Assembly: GCF_030848475.1 (NCBI RefSeq)
Contig: NZ_JAVDDS010000026.1
Coordinates: forward strand, 1-56,544
Direction: 5' to 3'
Length of the DNA: 56,544 bases
Origin: Herbivorax alkaliphila
Lineage (GTDB): Bacteria; Bacillota; Clostridia; Acetivibrionales; Acetivibrionaceae
Shown here: piece by piece, positions 7,276-15,096 of the stretch
Layout: each line of letters opens with the position of its first letter
Numbering within the stretch: the first letter of the stretch is position 1
Notes under the pieces: model-generated
Databases searched by the model: none
Seen by the model: only the letters and a program-made list of their open reading frames with translations
Told to the model about the DNA's origin: nothing
Position numbers and translations under genes: made by a program

Positions 7276-8715
7276 TTACTCTCCAAGTATTTCTTTTATT
7301 ACTTCTCTTTCATCAAAATGAATTGTTTTATCCTTCAATATTACATAGGTTTCGTGGCCTTTGCCAGCCAGCAAAATAATATCTTTAGGCTTAGCATTTA
7401 AAAGAGCATATTCTATTGCATCACGCCTATCTATAATTTTTATATATTCAGATTTTGTGTTTTTTATACCTTTTTCAATATCATCTATTATTATTTTAGG
7501 ATCTTCTGTCCTTGGATTATCAGAGGTGATTATACTAAAGTCAGCTAACTTTCCTGATATCTCACCCATATCAGATCTTTTGCTTCTATCCCTGTCTCCT
7601 CCACAACCAAAAACACAAACCACTCTTCCCTTAGCATATCCTCTTATAGTTGTAAGAATATTTTCCAAACTATCAGGTGAATGGGCATAATCAATCATAA
7701 CTGTATAGTCTTTATTTATATTTACTACCTCAGCTCGCCCTGGAACCACAACTCTTTTTAATCCTTCTTTTATATATTCAAAGGGAACTCCCATAAGTCC
7801 ACAACTGCCTATGGCTGCAAGAGCATTATACACACTGAATTTACCTGGTATATTTACCTCTATATCTCCGGTAAACCAAGGAGTTATAACTTTAAACTCC
7901 ACTTTATCTGAATGTTTTAATACATTAACAGCCCTTACATCGGCTTCATTATCAATCCCCATGGTATAAACTTTACATTGAGCTCTTTTTAAAACTTCTT
8001 TTCCATATTCATTATCTATATTCACCAGTCCATTTTCACACATTTTAAATAATTTTATTTTTGCATTTAAATAGTTTTCAAAAGTTTCATGAAAGTCCAG
8101 ATGATCTTTTGAGAGATTTGTAAATACACCTATATTATACTTACTTAAAGTTACACGATGAAGTTCTAATGCATGAGATGACACTTCCATTACCACACTG
8201 TCAACATTTTTTTGAAACATTTCATTAAAAAGCTGCTGCAAATCACTGCTCTCTGGAGTGGTTCTGTCAGCTGGAAGGGTCATATCTCCTATTTTATTTG
8301 ATATTGTTCCGATAAGACCTGTCTTATGTCCATAGCATTCAAGAATTGATTTTACCATGTACGTACTTGTGGTTTTTCCCTTTGTTCCAGTTATTCCGAT
8401 TAGATTAAATTTTTCTGAAGGGCTGTTATAAAATTTATCTGACACATGAGCTAATCCATATCTTGTATCACTTGTCTTTATTACCGTAGCACCCTTTGGT
8501 ACTTTAATATCCTTTTGAACTAAAAATGCTTTCGTTCCATTTTCTAGTGCCTGATAGACAAACTGATGCCCATCAAATTTAAACCCCTCTACACATACAA
8601 ATAGAGAACCTTTTCCAGCTTTTCGGGAATCATAAACAATATCCTCGATTTCAACATTTGTATCCCCTATTATCTCTTTAATATCTAGTCCATTGAGCAT
8701 ATCTTTTAGTAACAT
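7276..8715 (-). CDS. murE: MurE, UDP-MurNAc-tripeptide synthetase
   Basis: Adds the third amino acid to UDP-MurNAc-L-Ala-D-Glu; 479 residues. ATP loop GITGTKGKTTSTYM near 110. The substrate-determining motif DNPRTEDP in the C-terminal domain matches DNPR-type MurE enzymes that use meso-diaminopimelate, so the wall is probably A2pm-based (inference from the family). The start ATG at 8715 has GGAGG 5 nt upstream; an upstream in-frame TTG overlaps that site. It follows spoVD with a 139-bp spacer. Confidence 0.94.
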   Translation of the reverse strand: MLLKDMLNGLDIKEIIGDTNVEIEDIVYDSRKAGKGSLFVCVEGFKFDGHQFVYQALENGTKAFLVQKDIKVPKGATVIKTSDTRYGLAHVSDKFYNSPSEKFNLIGITGTKGKTTSTYMVKSILECYGHKTGLIGTISNKIGDMTLPADRTTPESSDLQQLFNEMFQKNVDSVVMEVSSHALELHRVTLSKYNIGVFTNLSKDHLDFHETFENYLNAKIKLFKMCENGLVNIDNEYGKEVLKRAQCKVYTMGIDNEADVRAVNVLKHSDKVEFKVITPWFTGDIEVNIPGKFSVYNALAAIGSCGLMGVPFEYIKEGLKRVVVPGRAEVVNINKDYTVMIDYAHSPDSLENILTTIRGYAKGRVVCVFGCGGDRDRSKRSDMGEISGKLADFSIITSDNPRTEDPKIIIDDIEKGIKNTKSEYIKIIDRRDAIEYALLNAKPKDIILLAGKGHETYVILKDKTIHFDEREVIKEILGE

Positions 8716-8854
8716 AAAATCCTCCAATATTCAATTAGTATAATGTCTATGAATGCTTCGCATCCTATTTAAACTTAGCAAGGAGATTTAGCTTGCCAAT
8801 CCCCAACACAAGAATTAGGATCTCTGTGAATTCCTGTGACCAAATAAAACATAT

Positions 8855-11014
8855 TTAGTCTGTGTCACGATATAAAAAATCAACTTCAACAACTTCACCT
8901 TCCTGTATCTCTTCACCAGCTTCAATGTTCTGGCTTATTGCAGAACCAATTCCATTAATTTTTATATTAAGACCAACATTATTTAATGTTCTTACCGCTT
9001 CATCTATAGTCTTATTTGTCAAATCAGGTACACTAACCAACCTTTTATTTTCAGGGGTATAGTTGTAAACTATAACAATTGATTGTCTTGATACCGCTAT
9101 TCCAGGTTTTGGAGTCTGATCCTTTACCAAATCATCCCCACTTACTCCTTCTTCAATTCTATATTCAAGACCAAATTCTCGAAGTGTTTGTTTGGCCTCA
9201 TTTACAGTTTTATCTCTGATGTCAGGAACAAATACCTCCTCTGCCATCATTTCTTCATCCCTTTCAGTATATCTTCTCTCTATATTTAAGTAATCCAAAG
9301 TGTCTTCTACAATTTTTCCTGCCACTGGAGCTGCTATTTGGCCTCCATAATAAGAATGTCCTGTAGGATAATCTAGTGCAACCAAGACAGATATAACTGG
9401 ATTATCTGCTGGTGCAAATGCTGCAAAGGACGCTATATAAACTCCATCTTCAAGTGTTTCAGATGTACCTGTCTTTCCAGCAACTCTATACCCTTTGACA
9501 TAAGCATTTCTTCCTGTACCTTCTGAAACAACACCTTCAAATAGTTCTCTCATTGTATTTGAAGTTTCCTTTGAAATGACCTGCCTAACAACTTCCGTTT
9601 CATATTTTTTTACTATATTACCATCATTGTCTCTTAGTTCTCTTACAAGTCTTGGTTTTATAAGATTTCCCCCATTGGCAATTGCATTATATGCATTAAT
9701 CAAATGAACTGGTGTTATTGTAAATCTTTGACCAAAAGTTGTTGTTGCCATATTTATCTGAGTAGGATTTTCATGAAAATTAGTTTCTCCCTCAGAAATC
9801 ACCGGTAGTCCTGTCTTATCATAAAATCCAAAACTTCTCACATATTCATAAAAAGTTGAAATGCCTAATTTTTCTCCTACCTTTACAAAAGCTGGATTAC
9901 AAGAATTATACACAGCTTCTCTAAAAGTCTGTTCTCCATGTATAGGAGTTCTCCAACATCTTATTGTGTGTCCCTGCACTTCATAAGGCTTGTCGTCCGT
10001 AAGAGTATCAAGAGTAACCACTCCTTCTTCAAGCCCTGCGGCAACTGTCACCGCTTTAAATGTAGACCCTGGTTCATAAGTATCCACTACACTCTTATTC
10101 CTTAAAACAGTTTCATAAAGCTCGTCAATATCATCTTGTGTAGTTCCATCCCATGTCTCTGGATCTTTACCTGGTGGACATGCTCTAGGATCATTGGGAT
10201 CAAAATCAGGCTTTGAAACCATTGCAAGAACATCTCCATTTCTAGGATCCATTACCACAACTGTACCACCATTTAATACTTTATTATCATCTATCGCTCG
10301 TTCTAATTCTCGTGTTGCAATGTACTGAATATCTTTATCAATGGTTAAAACAACACCTAATCCCTCTTGAGGCTCAATACGTTTTTCCTCAAAAAAGGGC
10401 GTTTGTCTTCCCCTTGCATCAACCTCACTTAATATTCTGCCAGGTATTCCCTCAAGTTCATTTTCCATTTCATTCTCTATTCCCTCAAGTCCCTGACTAT
10501 CCTGCCCTACAAACCCTAATACATGAGCTGCAAGATTATTGTTTGGATAAATTCTTTTTGAATCTTCATCTATATAAATACCTCTTATATTGTTTTCACT
10601 TCTAAACTGCCTTACCTGATTCCCCACTTCCTTGCTAACATGACTTTTTATTATTTCATATCTATTATCTTTATTTAACTTGTCTAAAACATCTTCTTTA
10701 TCCATTTCCAAAATAATAGAGAATTTTTGTGCAATATTCTCTTTCTTATCATCTGGTAATTCCTGTGGGTTTACAGCTATTTTTTCAACACTTAAACTAG
10801 ATGCAAGTTCATTACCATTTCTGTCATAAATATTTCCCCTTCTAGGAGTTATTTCTCTGTTACTGTTTTGCTGATTAAAAGCCATTTCCTGAAGCTCTGC
10901 TCCCCTGACTATCTGAATCCATCCAACTCTAAATAAAAGACCCAATATAAAAACAGAAAAAGCTACCAGCAAAAACAATAGCCTCTTCTTCATTATCAGT
11001 GTAGCTCCATTCAA
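8855..11014 (-). CDS. spoVD: SpoVD-like class B penicillin-binding protein with PASTA domains
   Basis: Membrane-anchored transpeptidase that crosslinks septal or spore-cortex peptidoglycan. From the TTG start at 11014 (GGAGG 8 nt upstream) it has 719 residues; an ATG at 10993 is the alternative. One N-terminal membrane helix (about 11-34) is followed by the dimerisation domain with RRGNIYDRNG. The transpeptidase domain carries Ser317-Thr-Phe-Lys, Ser371-Cys-Asn and Lys514-Thr-Gly. The last 120 residues form two PASTA domains (VPDIRDKTVNEAK and VPDLTNKTIDEAV). It lies in the dcw cluster just after ftsL, as in other spore formers, and probably pairs with the FtsW/SpoVE protein. It may combine FtsI-like and SpoVD roles, since no other class B PBP is in this cluster. 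Confidence 0.9.
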   Translation of the reverse strand: MNGATLIMKKRLLFLLVAFSVFILGLLFRVGWIQIVRGAELQEMAFNQQNSNREITPRRGNIYDRNGNELASSLSVEKIAVNPQELPDDKKENIAQKFSIILEMDKEDVLDKLNKDNRYEIIKSHVSKEVGNQVRQFRSENNIRGIYIDEDSKRIYPNNNLAAHVLGFVGQDSQGLEGIENEMENELEGIPGRILSEVDARGRQTPFFEEKRIEPQEGLGVVLTIDKDIQYIATRELERAIDDNKVLNGGTVVVMDPRNGDVLAMVSKPDFDPNDPRACPPGKDPETWDGTTQDDIDELYETVLRNKSVVDTYEPGSTFKAVTVAAGLEEGVVTLDTLTDDKPYEVQGHTIRCWRTPIHGEQTFREAVYNSCNPAFVKVGEKLGISTFYEYVRSFGFYDKTGLPVISEGETNFHENPTQINMATTTFGQRFTITPVHLINAYNAIANGGNLIKPRLVRELRDNDGNIVKKYETEVVRQVISKETSNTMRELFEGVVSEGTGRNAYVKGYRVAGKTGTSETLEDGVYIASFAAFAPADNPVISVLVALDYPTGHSYYGGQIAAPVAGKIVEDTLDYLNIERRYTERDEEMMAEEVFVPDIRDKTVNEAKQTLREFGLEYRIEEGVSGDDLVKDQTPKPGIAVSRQSIVIVYNYTPENKRLVSVPDLTNKTIDEAVRTLNNVGLNIKINGIGSAISQNIEAGEEIQEGEVVEVDFLYRDTD

Positions 11015-11053
11015 TAAAGCCCCCTCCTTTATATATACAAACACAAAAACAAT

Positions 11054-11539
11054 TTAATGCATAAAACTTACTATATTTTTTATTTTTCCCATTAATTCAT
11101 TTAACATCCCAGAATCTTCTTTATTTTGATTTGCATCGTCTAAAACCACTGTAGAATCATCTCTTGGTATATTTATATATGTAATCTGATGTCGATCAGG
11201 CTCTTGCATTCCCAGTTTTTCTTTTGCAACCAGCTTTACATTGTTTAAATCAACACTGCTTTTTATATCAAGTTCTATACTCTTATTTTCATCTTTAATT
11301 TCATTGTATTCAGAAACTTGTTGATTTATAACATAATTCAACTCGGTTATTTGAACATATCTATATGTCACAAAGCAAGACACTAGAGAGATAAACAATA
11401 AAACCAACACATACTTAACTTTTATCTTATTATTGTTTCTCTGTTTTTTCTTTGTCTTTAAAACCTTATTTTCTTTGTATACGTCATATTCAAGCTTTCT
11501 AGCTGCTGTTCCGTGTATATATTGCTTATCTTTTATCAT
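11054..11539 (-). CDS. ftsL: FtsL-like division protein
   Basis: Small bitopic divisome protein of 161 residues. A basic cytoplasmic N-terminus (residues 1-42, rich in Lys, Arg and Asn) is followed by one membrane helix (about 43-62) and an extracellular heptad-like coiled coil (about 65-110) ending with KEKLGMQEPD, a sequence common in FtsL/DivIC proteins. FtsL and FtsB/DivIC help activate the septal PBP and SEDS pair. It sits 39 bp upstream of spoVD but 536 bp downstream of rsmH, an unusually long spacer for this operon. Sequence similarity in this family is weak, so the call rests on size, topology and position. Confidence 0.8.
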   Translation of the reverse strand: MIKDKQYIHGTAARKLEYDVYKENKVLKTKKKQRNNNKIKVKYVLVLLFISLVSCFVTYRYVQITELNYVINQQVSEYNEIKDENKSIELDIKSSVDLNNVKLVAKEKLGMQEPDRHQITYINIPRDDSTVVLDDANQNKEDSGMLNELMGKIKNIVSFMH

Positions 11540-11688
11540 TTTTATTCACCTTCCTAAGATTATATTACTTTCATGATCTAAACTTTTTACCATTAAAGCA
11601 CCAGAGACCACCAAGTACAAACCTTATCAACAGACAATAAATCCAGGGGTTAGCTTTTTAAAAAGCATTCCCCCCGGAATAAAACAAC

Positions 11689-11783
11689 TTAGGAATGCCT
11701 TAGAAATAACTTGGTATTCTCAACAGCAAAATCCCGATGATTTAACGGGTTTTGGACTATAAGAATCGGATGTTATTTCTTAG
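11689..11783 (+). repeat. Nested palindromic repeat, copy 2
   Basis: Best-preserved copy of the 95-bp family. Outer arms CTTAGAAATAAC (11699-11710) and GTTATTTCTTAG (11772-11783) pair at 11 of 12 positions. The inner hairpin joins AAAATCCCG and CGGGTTTT around a short AT-rich loop. It lies in the long rsmH-ftsL spacer; the blocks match copies at 2415-2510 and 56359-56448. Confidence 0.8.
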
Positions 11784-11841
11784 CCATTACTTAATTCCTT
11801 TTACTGCTTCTTTATTCTCTGTTCATTAAAGCAAATTTTGT

Positions 11842-12034
11842 CTTTTGTAAAGTGATTTTGTCTTTCTTTTCTTTTGTTTTTTTTTGAAATTTTTCTCTTT
11901 TGTTTTTTAAATCTTTTCTTTTGTTTTTTAAATCTTTTCTTTTGTTTTTTTATTTTTTTCTTTTGTAGTTAAATACCTTTTCTTTTGTAGTTAAGTTGTT
12001 TTTTTCCTTTGTTCTTTTTTATTTTTTCTTTTGT
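11842..12034. repeat. Phased CTTTTGT array in the rsmH-ftsL spacer
   Basis: Eight exact CTTTTGT heptamers plus one CTTTGT variant start at about 11842, 11871, 11897, 11918, 11939, 11960, 11982, 12007 and 12028. The spacing settles at 21-22 bp over the central copies. The plus strand is almost pure pyrimidine, so the mRNA here is purine-rich and nearly unpaired. The central unit is TTTTTTAAATCTTTTCTTTTG. The same DNA has a stretch that reads as a Lys/Gln heptad repeat, but no start codon is present. No known regulatory element is recognised. Confidence 0.8.
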
Positions 12035-12043
12035 TTTATTTCT

Positions 12044-12069
12044 ATCCCTAGAGGACTTTCTCTAGGGAT
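12044..12069. terminator. Perfect hairpin after rsmH
   Basis: ATCCCTAGAG pairs with CTCTAGGGAT over ten bases around a 6-nt loop, starting seven bases beyond the rsmH stop. On the transcript strand it is followed by an A-rich, not U-rich, tract, so it may stabilise the 3' end of upstream mRNA or mark a processing site rather than act as an intrinsic terminator. Confidence 0.5.
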
Positions 12070-12075
12070 GGATAA

Positions 12076-13017
12076 TCATATTTTTTCAACCACTCTCAAT
12101 TTTGCACTTCTAGCTCTCGGATTCTTTTCAAGTTCCTCCTTCGATGGAATAACAGGTTTTCTTTCTATAAATTTTACTTCAGGTTTTTTGCCACAAATAC
12201 ATATCGGAAACTCTGGCGGACATGTACATGGATTTACCTTTTTATAAAAAGTATTTTTAACTATTCTGTCCTCTAGCGAATGAAAGGATATTACACAAAA
12301 CCTCCCACCCTTCTCTAACAAACCTATTCCATCTTCAATCACCCTTTCAAGTATACCTAATTCATCATTTACGGCTATTCTTAAAGCCTGAAAAGTACGT
12401 TTTGCCGGGTGTGGTCCTTCTCGTCTTGCACCAATTGGTATTGCTGCTTTTATAATGTCTACAAGTTCCCCTGTTGTTTCAATTGTCTTTTCTTCTCTTT
12501 TGTCAACAATAAATTCTGCAATTCTTTGAGCCCATCTTTCTTCACCATATTTTTGTATTATTTCTTTTAGCTCCTTTTTGCTAAACTCATTTACCACCAT
12601 CTTAGCTGTAAAATTTTCTCTTCTGTCCATTCTCATATCTAAAGGAGCATCCTTTTTATAACTAAATCCTCTTTCTGCCTCATCTAATTGATGAGATGAA
12701 ACTCCAAGATCTAAAAGTATTCCATCTACATAAGAAATGTTGTTATCAAAACAAACATCTTTTATGTTTTTAAAATTAGTATTTGAAAGTATAACCTTAG
12801 CCTGTCCATATGATTTCTCCAATCTGTAAGCCGAAGTATTCAAAGCAAATTTATCCTGATCTAATCCAATTAAAGTGCCTTTTTCATTAAGCCCTTTATA
12901 TATTTCCAGTGAATGTCCTGCTCCACCTATTGTTCCATCTATATAAACTCCATCTGGCTTAATATCCAATTTGTCTATTACTTTTTCCAGCAACACCGGA
13001 CTGTGCTCAAAATCCAT
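12076..13017 (-). CDS. rsmH: RsmH, 16S rRNA m4C1402 methyltransferase
   Basis: SAM-dependent enzyme that methylates N4 of C1402 in the decoding centre of 16S rRNA (formerly MraW). From ATG 13017 it has 313 residues, with GAGAGG upstream. The start HSPVLLEKV is typical. The SAM loop is [44 protein letters not shown] and the C-terminal [12 protein letters not shown] with [10 protein letters not shown] are family marks. A longer frame would read back through mraZ and has no ribosome site. It follows mraZ by 28 bp. Confidence 0.95.
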   Translation of the reverse strand: MDFEHSPVLLEKVIDKLDIKPDGVYIDGTIGGAGHSLEIYKGLNEKGTLIGLDQDKFALNTSAYRLEKSYGQAKVILSNTNFKNIKDVCFDNNISYVDGILLDLGVSSHQLDEAERGFSYKKDAPLDMRMDRRENFTAKMVVNEFSKKELKEIIQKYGEERWAQRIAEFIVDKREEKTIETTGELVDIIKAAIPIGARREGPHPAKRTFQALRIAVNDELGILERVIEDGIGLLEKGGRFCVISFHSLEDRIVKNTFYKKVNPCTCPPEFPICICGKKPEVKFIERKPVIPSKEELEKNPRARSAKLRVVEKI

Positions 13018-13045
13018 CAAATTTTTCCTCTCAAAATATATCTTT

Positions 13046-13477
13046 TTAAATTCCCAGCATGGACATTTTTTCAGCAATACTGTCTGCACTAATATTGTCA
13101 TCTCCAGAGTAATCTTCCCATTCAGCCTTATCCCATATCTCAACTCTGGTAGATACTCCTATTATGTATACATCTTTTTCCAACTTAGCATGTTTTCTTA
13201 AATTATTAGGTATCAATATTCTACCCTGTTTGTCCAATCCACATTCAGTAGCTCCAGCAAAGAAAAATCTCACAAAAGCTCTAACATCTTTATCGGTGAA
13301 GGGAAGTTCTCTTAGCTTGGCTTCAAGATTAGCCCATTCTTCTGCTGAATACACAAACAAACAGTTATCAAGACCTTTAGTTAGAATAAAGTTTTCTCCA
13401 AGTCCATCTCTAAATTTAGACGGTATGATAACCCGGCCTTTTGTATCAACCGAATGTTGGTATTCACCACAAAACAA
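13046..13477 (-). CDS. mraZ: MraZ, repressor of the dcw operon
   Basis: AbrB-like DNA-binding protein of 143 residues with two copies of the fold: [15 protein letters not shown] at the N-terminus and [17 protein letters not shown] in the second half. The start is TTG, with AGGTG just upstream, and the product opens MFCGEYQHS. In other bacteria MraZ binds repeated GTG-containing boxes upstream of its own gene and represses the cluster. An array of five such boxes lies immediately before this gene at 13487-13533, so autoregulation is very likely. Confidence 0.95.
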   Translation of the reverse strand: MFCGEYQHSVDTKGRVIIPSKFRDGLGENFILTKGLDNCLFVYSAEEWANLEAKLRELPFTDKDVRAFVRFFFAGATECGLDKQGRILIPNNLRKHAKLEKDVYIIGVSTRVEIWDKAEWEDYSGDDNISADSIAEKMSMLGI

Positions 13478-13486
13478 CTAATTCAC

Positions 13487-13533
13487 CTCACATCTTTTCA
13501 CTTTCCACCACTTCACTCCACTTCTCACCACTA
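13487..13533 (-). promoter_or_regulatory. MraZ box array
   Basis: On the minus strand GTG recurs exactly every 10 bases (plus-strand CAC at 13489, 13499, 13509, 13519 and 13529). The best boxes read GAAGTGGAGT and GAAGTGGTGG. Spacing of one helical turn and AAGTGG-type cores match the operator described for MraZ in Firmicutes and mollicutes. It lies between the promoter and the mraZ start. Confidence 0.8.
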
Positions 13534-13540
13534 TAATTTA

Positions 13541-13569
13541 ATTTTAGTCTATAACCGCAGAATAATCAA
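13541..13569 (-). promoter_or_regulatory. Promoter of the dcw cluster
   Basis: Minus-strand TTGATT (13564-13569), 17-bp spacer, TAAAAT (13541-13546). The predicted start lies just before the MraZ boxes, so bound MraZ would block promoter escape. Confidence 0.7.
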
Positions 13570-13591
13570 GAGTAAATTTAAAATTTTTTCT

Positions 13592-13628
13592 AAAAAAAAT
13601 AAAAGATAGGACACAAGTCCTATCTTTT
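13592..13628 (-). terminator. Intrinsic terminator before the dcw promoter
   Basis: AAAAGATAGGAC pairs perfectly with GTCCTATCTTTT around a 4-nt loop. On the minus strand it is followed by ATTTTTTTTA. It separates transcripts of the lgt/spo0E-like region from the mraZ promoter. Confidence 0.85.
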
Positions 13629-13721
13629 ATAAAAACATTTGTCAATAATATTTAGTTTTTTTTGATATGTTTGTATTTTTAAGTTTAATCCATCTTTTAG
13701 ATGATTGAGTTTTTCATCTTA

Positions 13722-13817
13722 TTCTAAGACTCCACCTTCTATAAGGTGGAGCTGCTCTTATAAATCTTCAAGTGGAGTTAAGTCTCCACCTGAAGCCTCG
13801 ATGCTAAACCAGTTCAC
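13722..13817 (+). repeat. IS200/IS605-end-like repeat, long copy
   Basis: Two stem-loops (CTCCACCTT pairing AAGGTGGAG; then GTGGAGTTAAGTCTCCAC) precede the block GAAGCCTCGATGCTAAAC and the end AGTTCAC. The last block matches 1660-1712, and the first hairpin region matches 17811-17884. Structured RNA ahead of a TTCAC border resembles the right end of tnpB-bearing IS200/IS605 elements, where guide RNAs are made. No tnpB is present. Its last base is the first base of the Spo0E-like stop codon. Confidence 0.5.
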
Positions 13818-13972
13818 TAATTAGATCCACTACCTTTTAATAATTCATTATAGTACCTTACTATAAGTGAATCTAATTTTAAACTCATCTCATATATCTT
13901 TGTATAATCATCCTCACTGTCAATCATGTTGTTTAACTTATCCTGTAACAATTGAATCTCTGCTTGTGTCAC
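13817..13972 (-). CDS. Spo0E-like aspartyl-phosphate phosphatase
   Basis: Small protein of 51 residues, starting at a GTG with GGTGG upstream. It forms two predicted helices; the second holds SLKLDSLIVRYYNELL, which matches the SxxLDxLIxxYY motif of the Spo0E family. These proteins dephosphorylate Spo0A-P and so delay sporulation. A perfect 0A box lies 69 bp upstream, suggesting that Spo0A controls it and forms a feedback loop. The terminator at 13592-13628 lies downstream. The stop codon coincides with the end of the repeat at 13722-13817. Confidence 0.85.
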   Translation of the reverse strand: MTQAEIQLLQDKLNNMIDSEDDYTKIYEMSLKLDSLIVRYYNELLKGSGSN

Positions 13973-14040
13973 TTTAACACCACCATTATCTTTTGTAAAA
14001 ATCCTCTAGAATATCTCTTTACCACAGTTTTGGTTCGCCA

Positions 14041-14049
14041 TTCGACAAA
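14041..14049 (-). promoter_or_regulatory. 0A box (Spo0A-P binding site)
   Basis: TTTGTCGAA on the minus strand, containing the TGTCGAA core of the Spo0A box, 69 bp upstream of the Spo0E-like start. The strand, position and neighbouring gene make it a credible regulatory site. Confidence 0.6.
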
Positions 14050-14172
14050 TATTTTGCTATTACCACTAAAATAATGTTTTTTTGACGAACTTTCTTACCA
14101 TTTGCTTTTTAATTATAGGAAATTACCGATAGTCTGTCAATATTGATAAAAAAATGTAATACTGTTGTAATA

Positions 14173-15006
14173 TTATTCACTAACACTTTTGCATTTTTTA
14201 CGTCTTATGATAAAAATTGCACTAAATACGACAACAAAAGCAAGTGCTAACAATTGAGATATTCTAAAAGACCCTAAATAGAGACTATCTATCCTCAACC
14301 TCTCAATCCAAAATCGCCCTAATCCATATAAAATCATGTAGAGAAAAAACAATTCTCCTTTTATTTTGTATTTTTTTCTGTACCACATGATAAAGAAAAA
14401 AGCTGCAAAATTCCACAAAGATTCATATAAAAAAGTAGGATGGACTGGCAACTTTGAATCTACTCCTGGCATGTTAATTCTTTCTAAAGTTTTTCTTATG
14501 GTATCACTTGTCATTCCCCAAGGCAATGTGGTATTGACACCAAATGCCTCTTGGTTGGTAAAGTTGCCCCATCTTCCAATTGCCTGAGCCAGCAAAAAAT
14601 ATGGTCCTGCCAAATCTAAAAGGTTTAATAAGTCTATTTTTTTTACTCTGCAATATATGTAGGAAGACAGCACTGCCCCTATAAGACCTCCGTAGATTGC
14701 CAATCCTCCTGCTCTGATGTTAATTATCTTTAATAAATCTCCTCCAAATTCACTCCAGTTAAACATAACATAATAAAGTCTTGCTCCAATTATTCCAGCA
14801 GGTGCCCCCCATAGCACAATATCCAAAATCTGTTCTTGTGATATTCCAAATCTTTTGCAATTTCTCATTCCCAAAAAAACAGCCATAATAAATCCAAAAG
14901 AAATAATTATTCCATACCACAAAACAGATATCCCAAATATTTCAAAAGCAACGCTATCAATTGGTATTTCAAAGTCCCCCATATTAGGGAATTTAACATA
15001 ATCCAT
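14173..15006 (-). CDS. lgt: Lgt, prolipoprotein diacylglyceryl transferase
   Basis: Polytopic membrane enzyme of 277 residues that transfers diacylglycerol from phosphatidylglycerol to the lipobox Cys of prolipoproteins. Signature sequences: GARLYYVMFNW, GGLAIYGGLIGA, and GRWGNFTNQEAFG, the family signature with catalytic Arg and Asn; HPTFLYESLWN and GLGRFWIERLR follow. A GGGAGG site lies 5 nt before the ATG. It stands between the M16 peptidase pair (upstream) and the Spo0E-like gene (downstream). Confidence 0.95.
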   Translation of the reverse strand: MDYVKFPNMGDFEIPIDSVAFEIFGISVLWYGIIISFGFIMAVFLGMRNCKRFGISQEQILDIVLWGAPAGIIGARLYYVMFNWSEFGGDLLKIINIRAGGLAIYGGLIGAVLSSYIYCRVKKIDLLNLLDLAGPYFLLAQAIGRWGNFTNQEAFGVNTTLPWGMTSDTIRKTLERINMPGVDSKLPVHPTFLYESLWNFAAFFFIMWYRKKYKIKGELFFLYMILYGLGRFWIERLRIDSLYLGSFRISQLLALAFVVVFSAIFIIRRKKCKSVSE

Positions 15007-15096
15007 TCTGTCCTCCCATTAACTTTTTATTTGTTCTGAAAATACTTTCAAAATAAATATAAAAATTTTAAACTTTTGTATTTAGCATTAGTAAAT

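Noticed and set aside
11842-12034. CRISPR array
   Set aside because: Repeats are only 7 bp with short low-complexity spacers, and there are no cas genes.
11840-12040. Coding sequence for a Lys/Gln heptad-repeat protein in the CTTTTGT array
   Set aside because: One minus-strand frame reads QKKRFKK repeats but is closed upstream by TAA and has no start codon or ribosome site.
13018-13143. 42-residue N-terminal extension of RsmH
   Set aside because: It overlaps mraZ, lacks a ribosome site and is not part of the family; ATG 13017 has GAGAGG and the conserved start.
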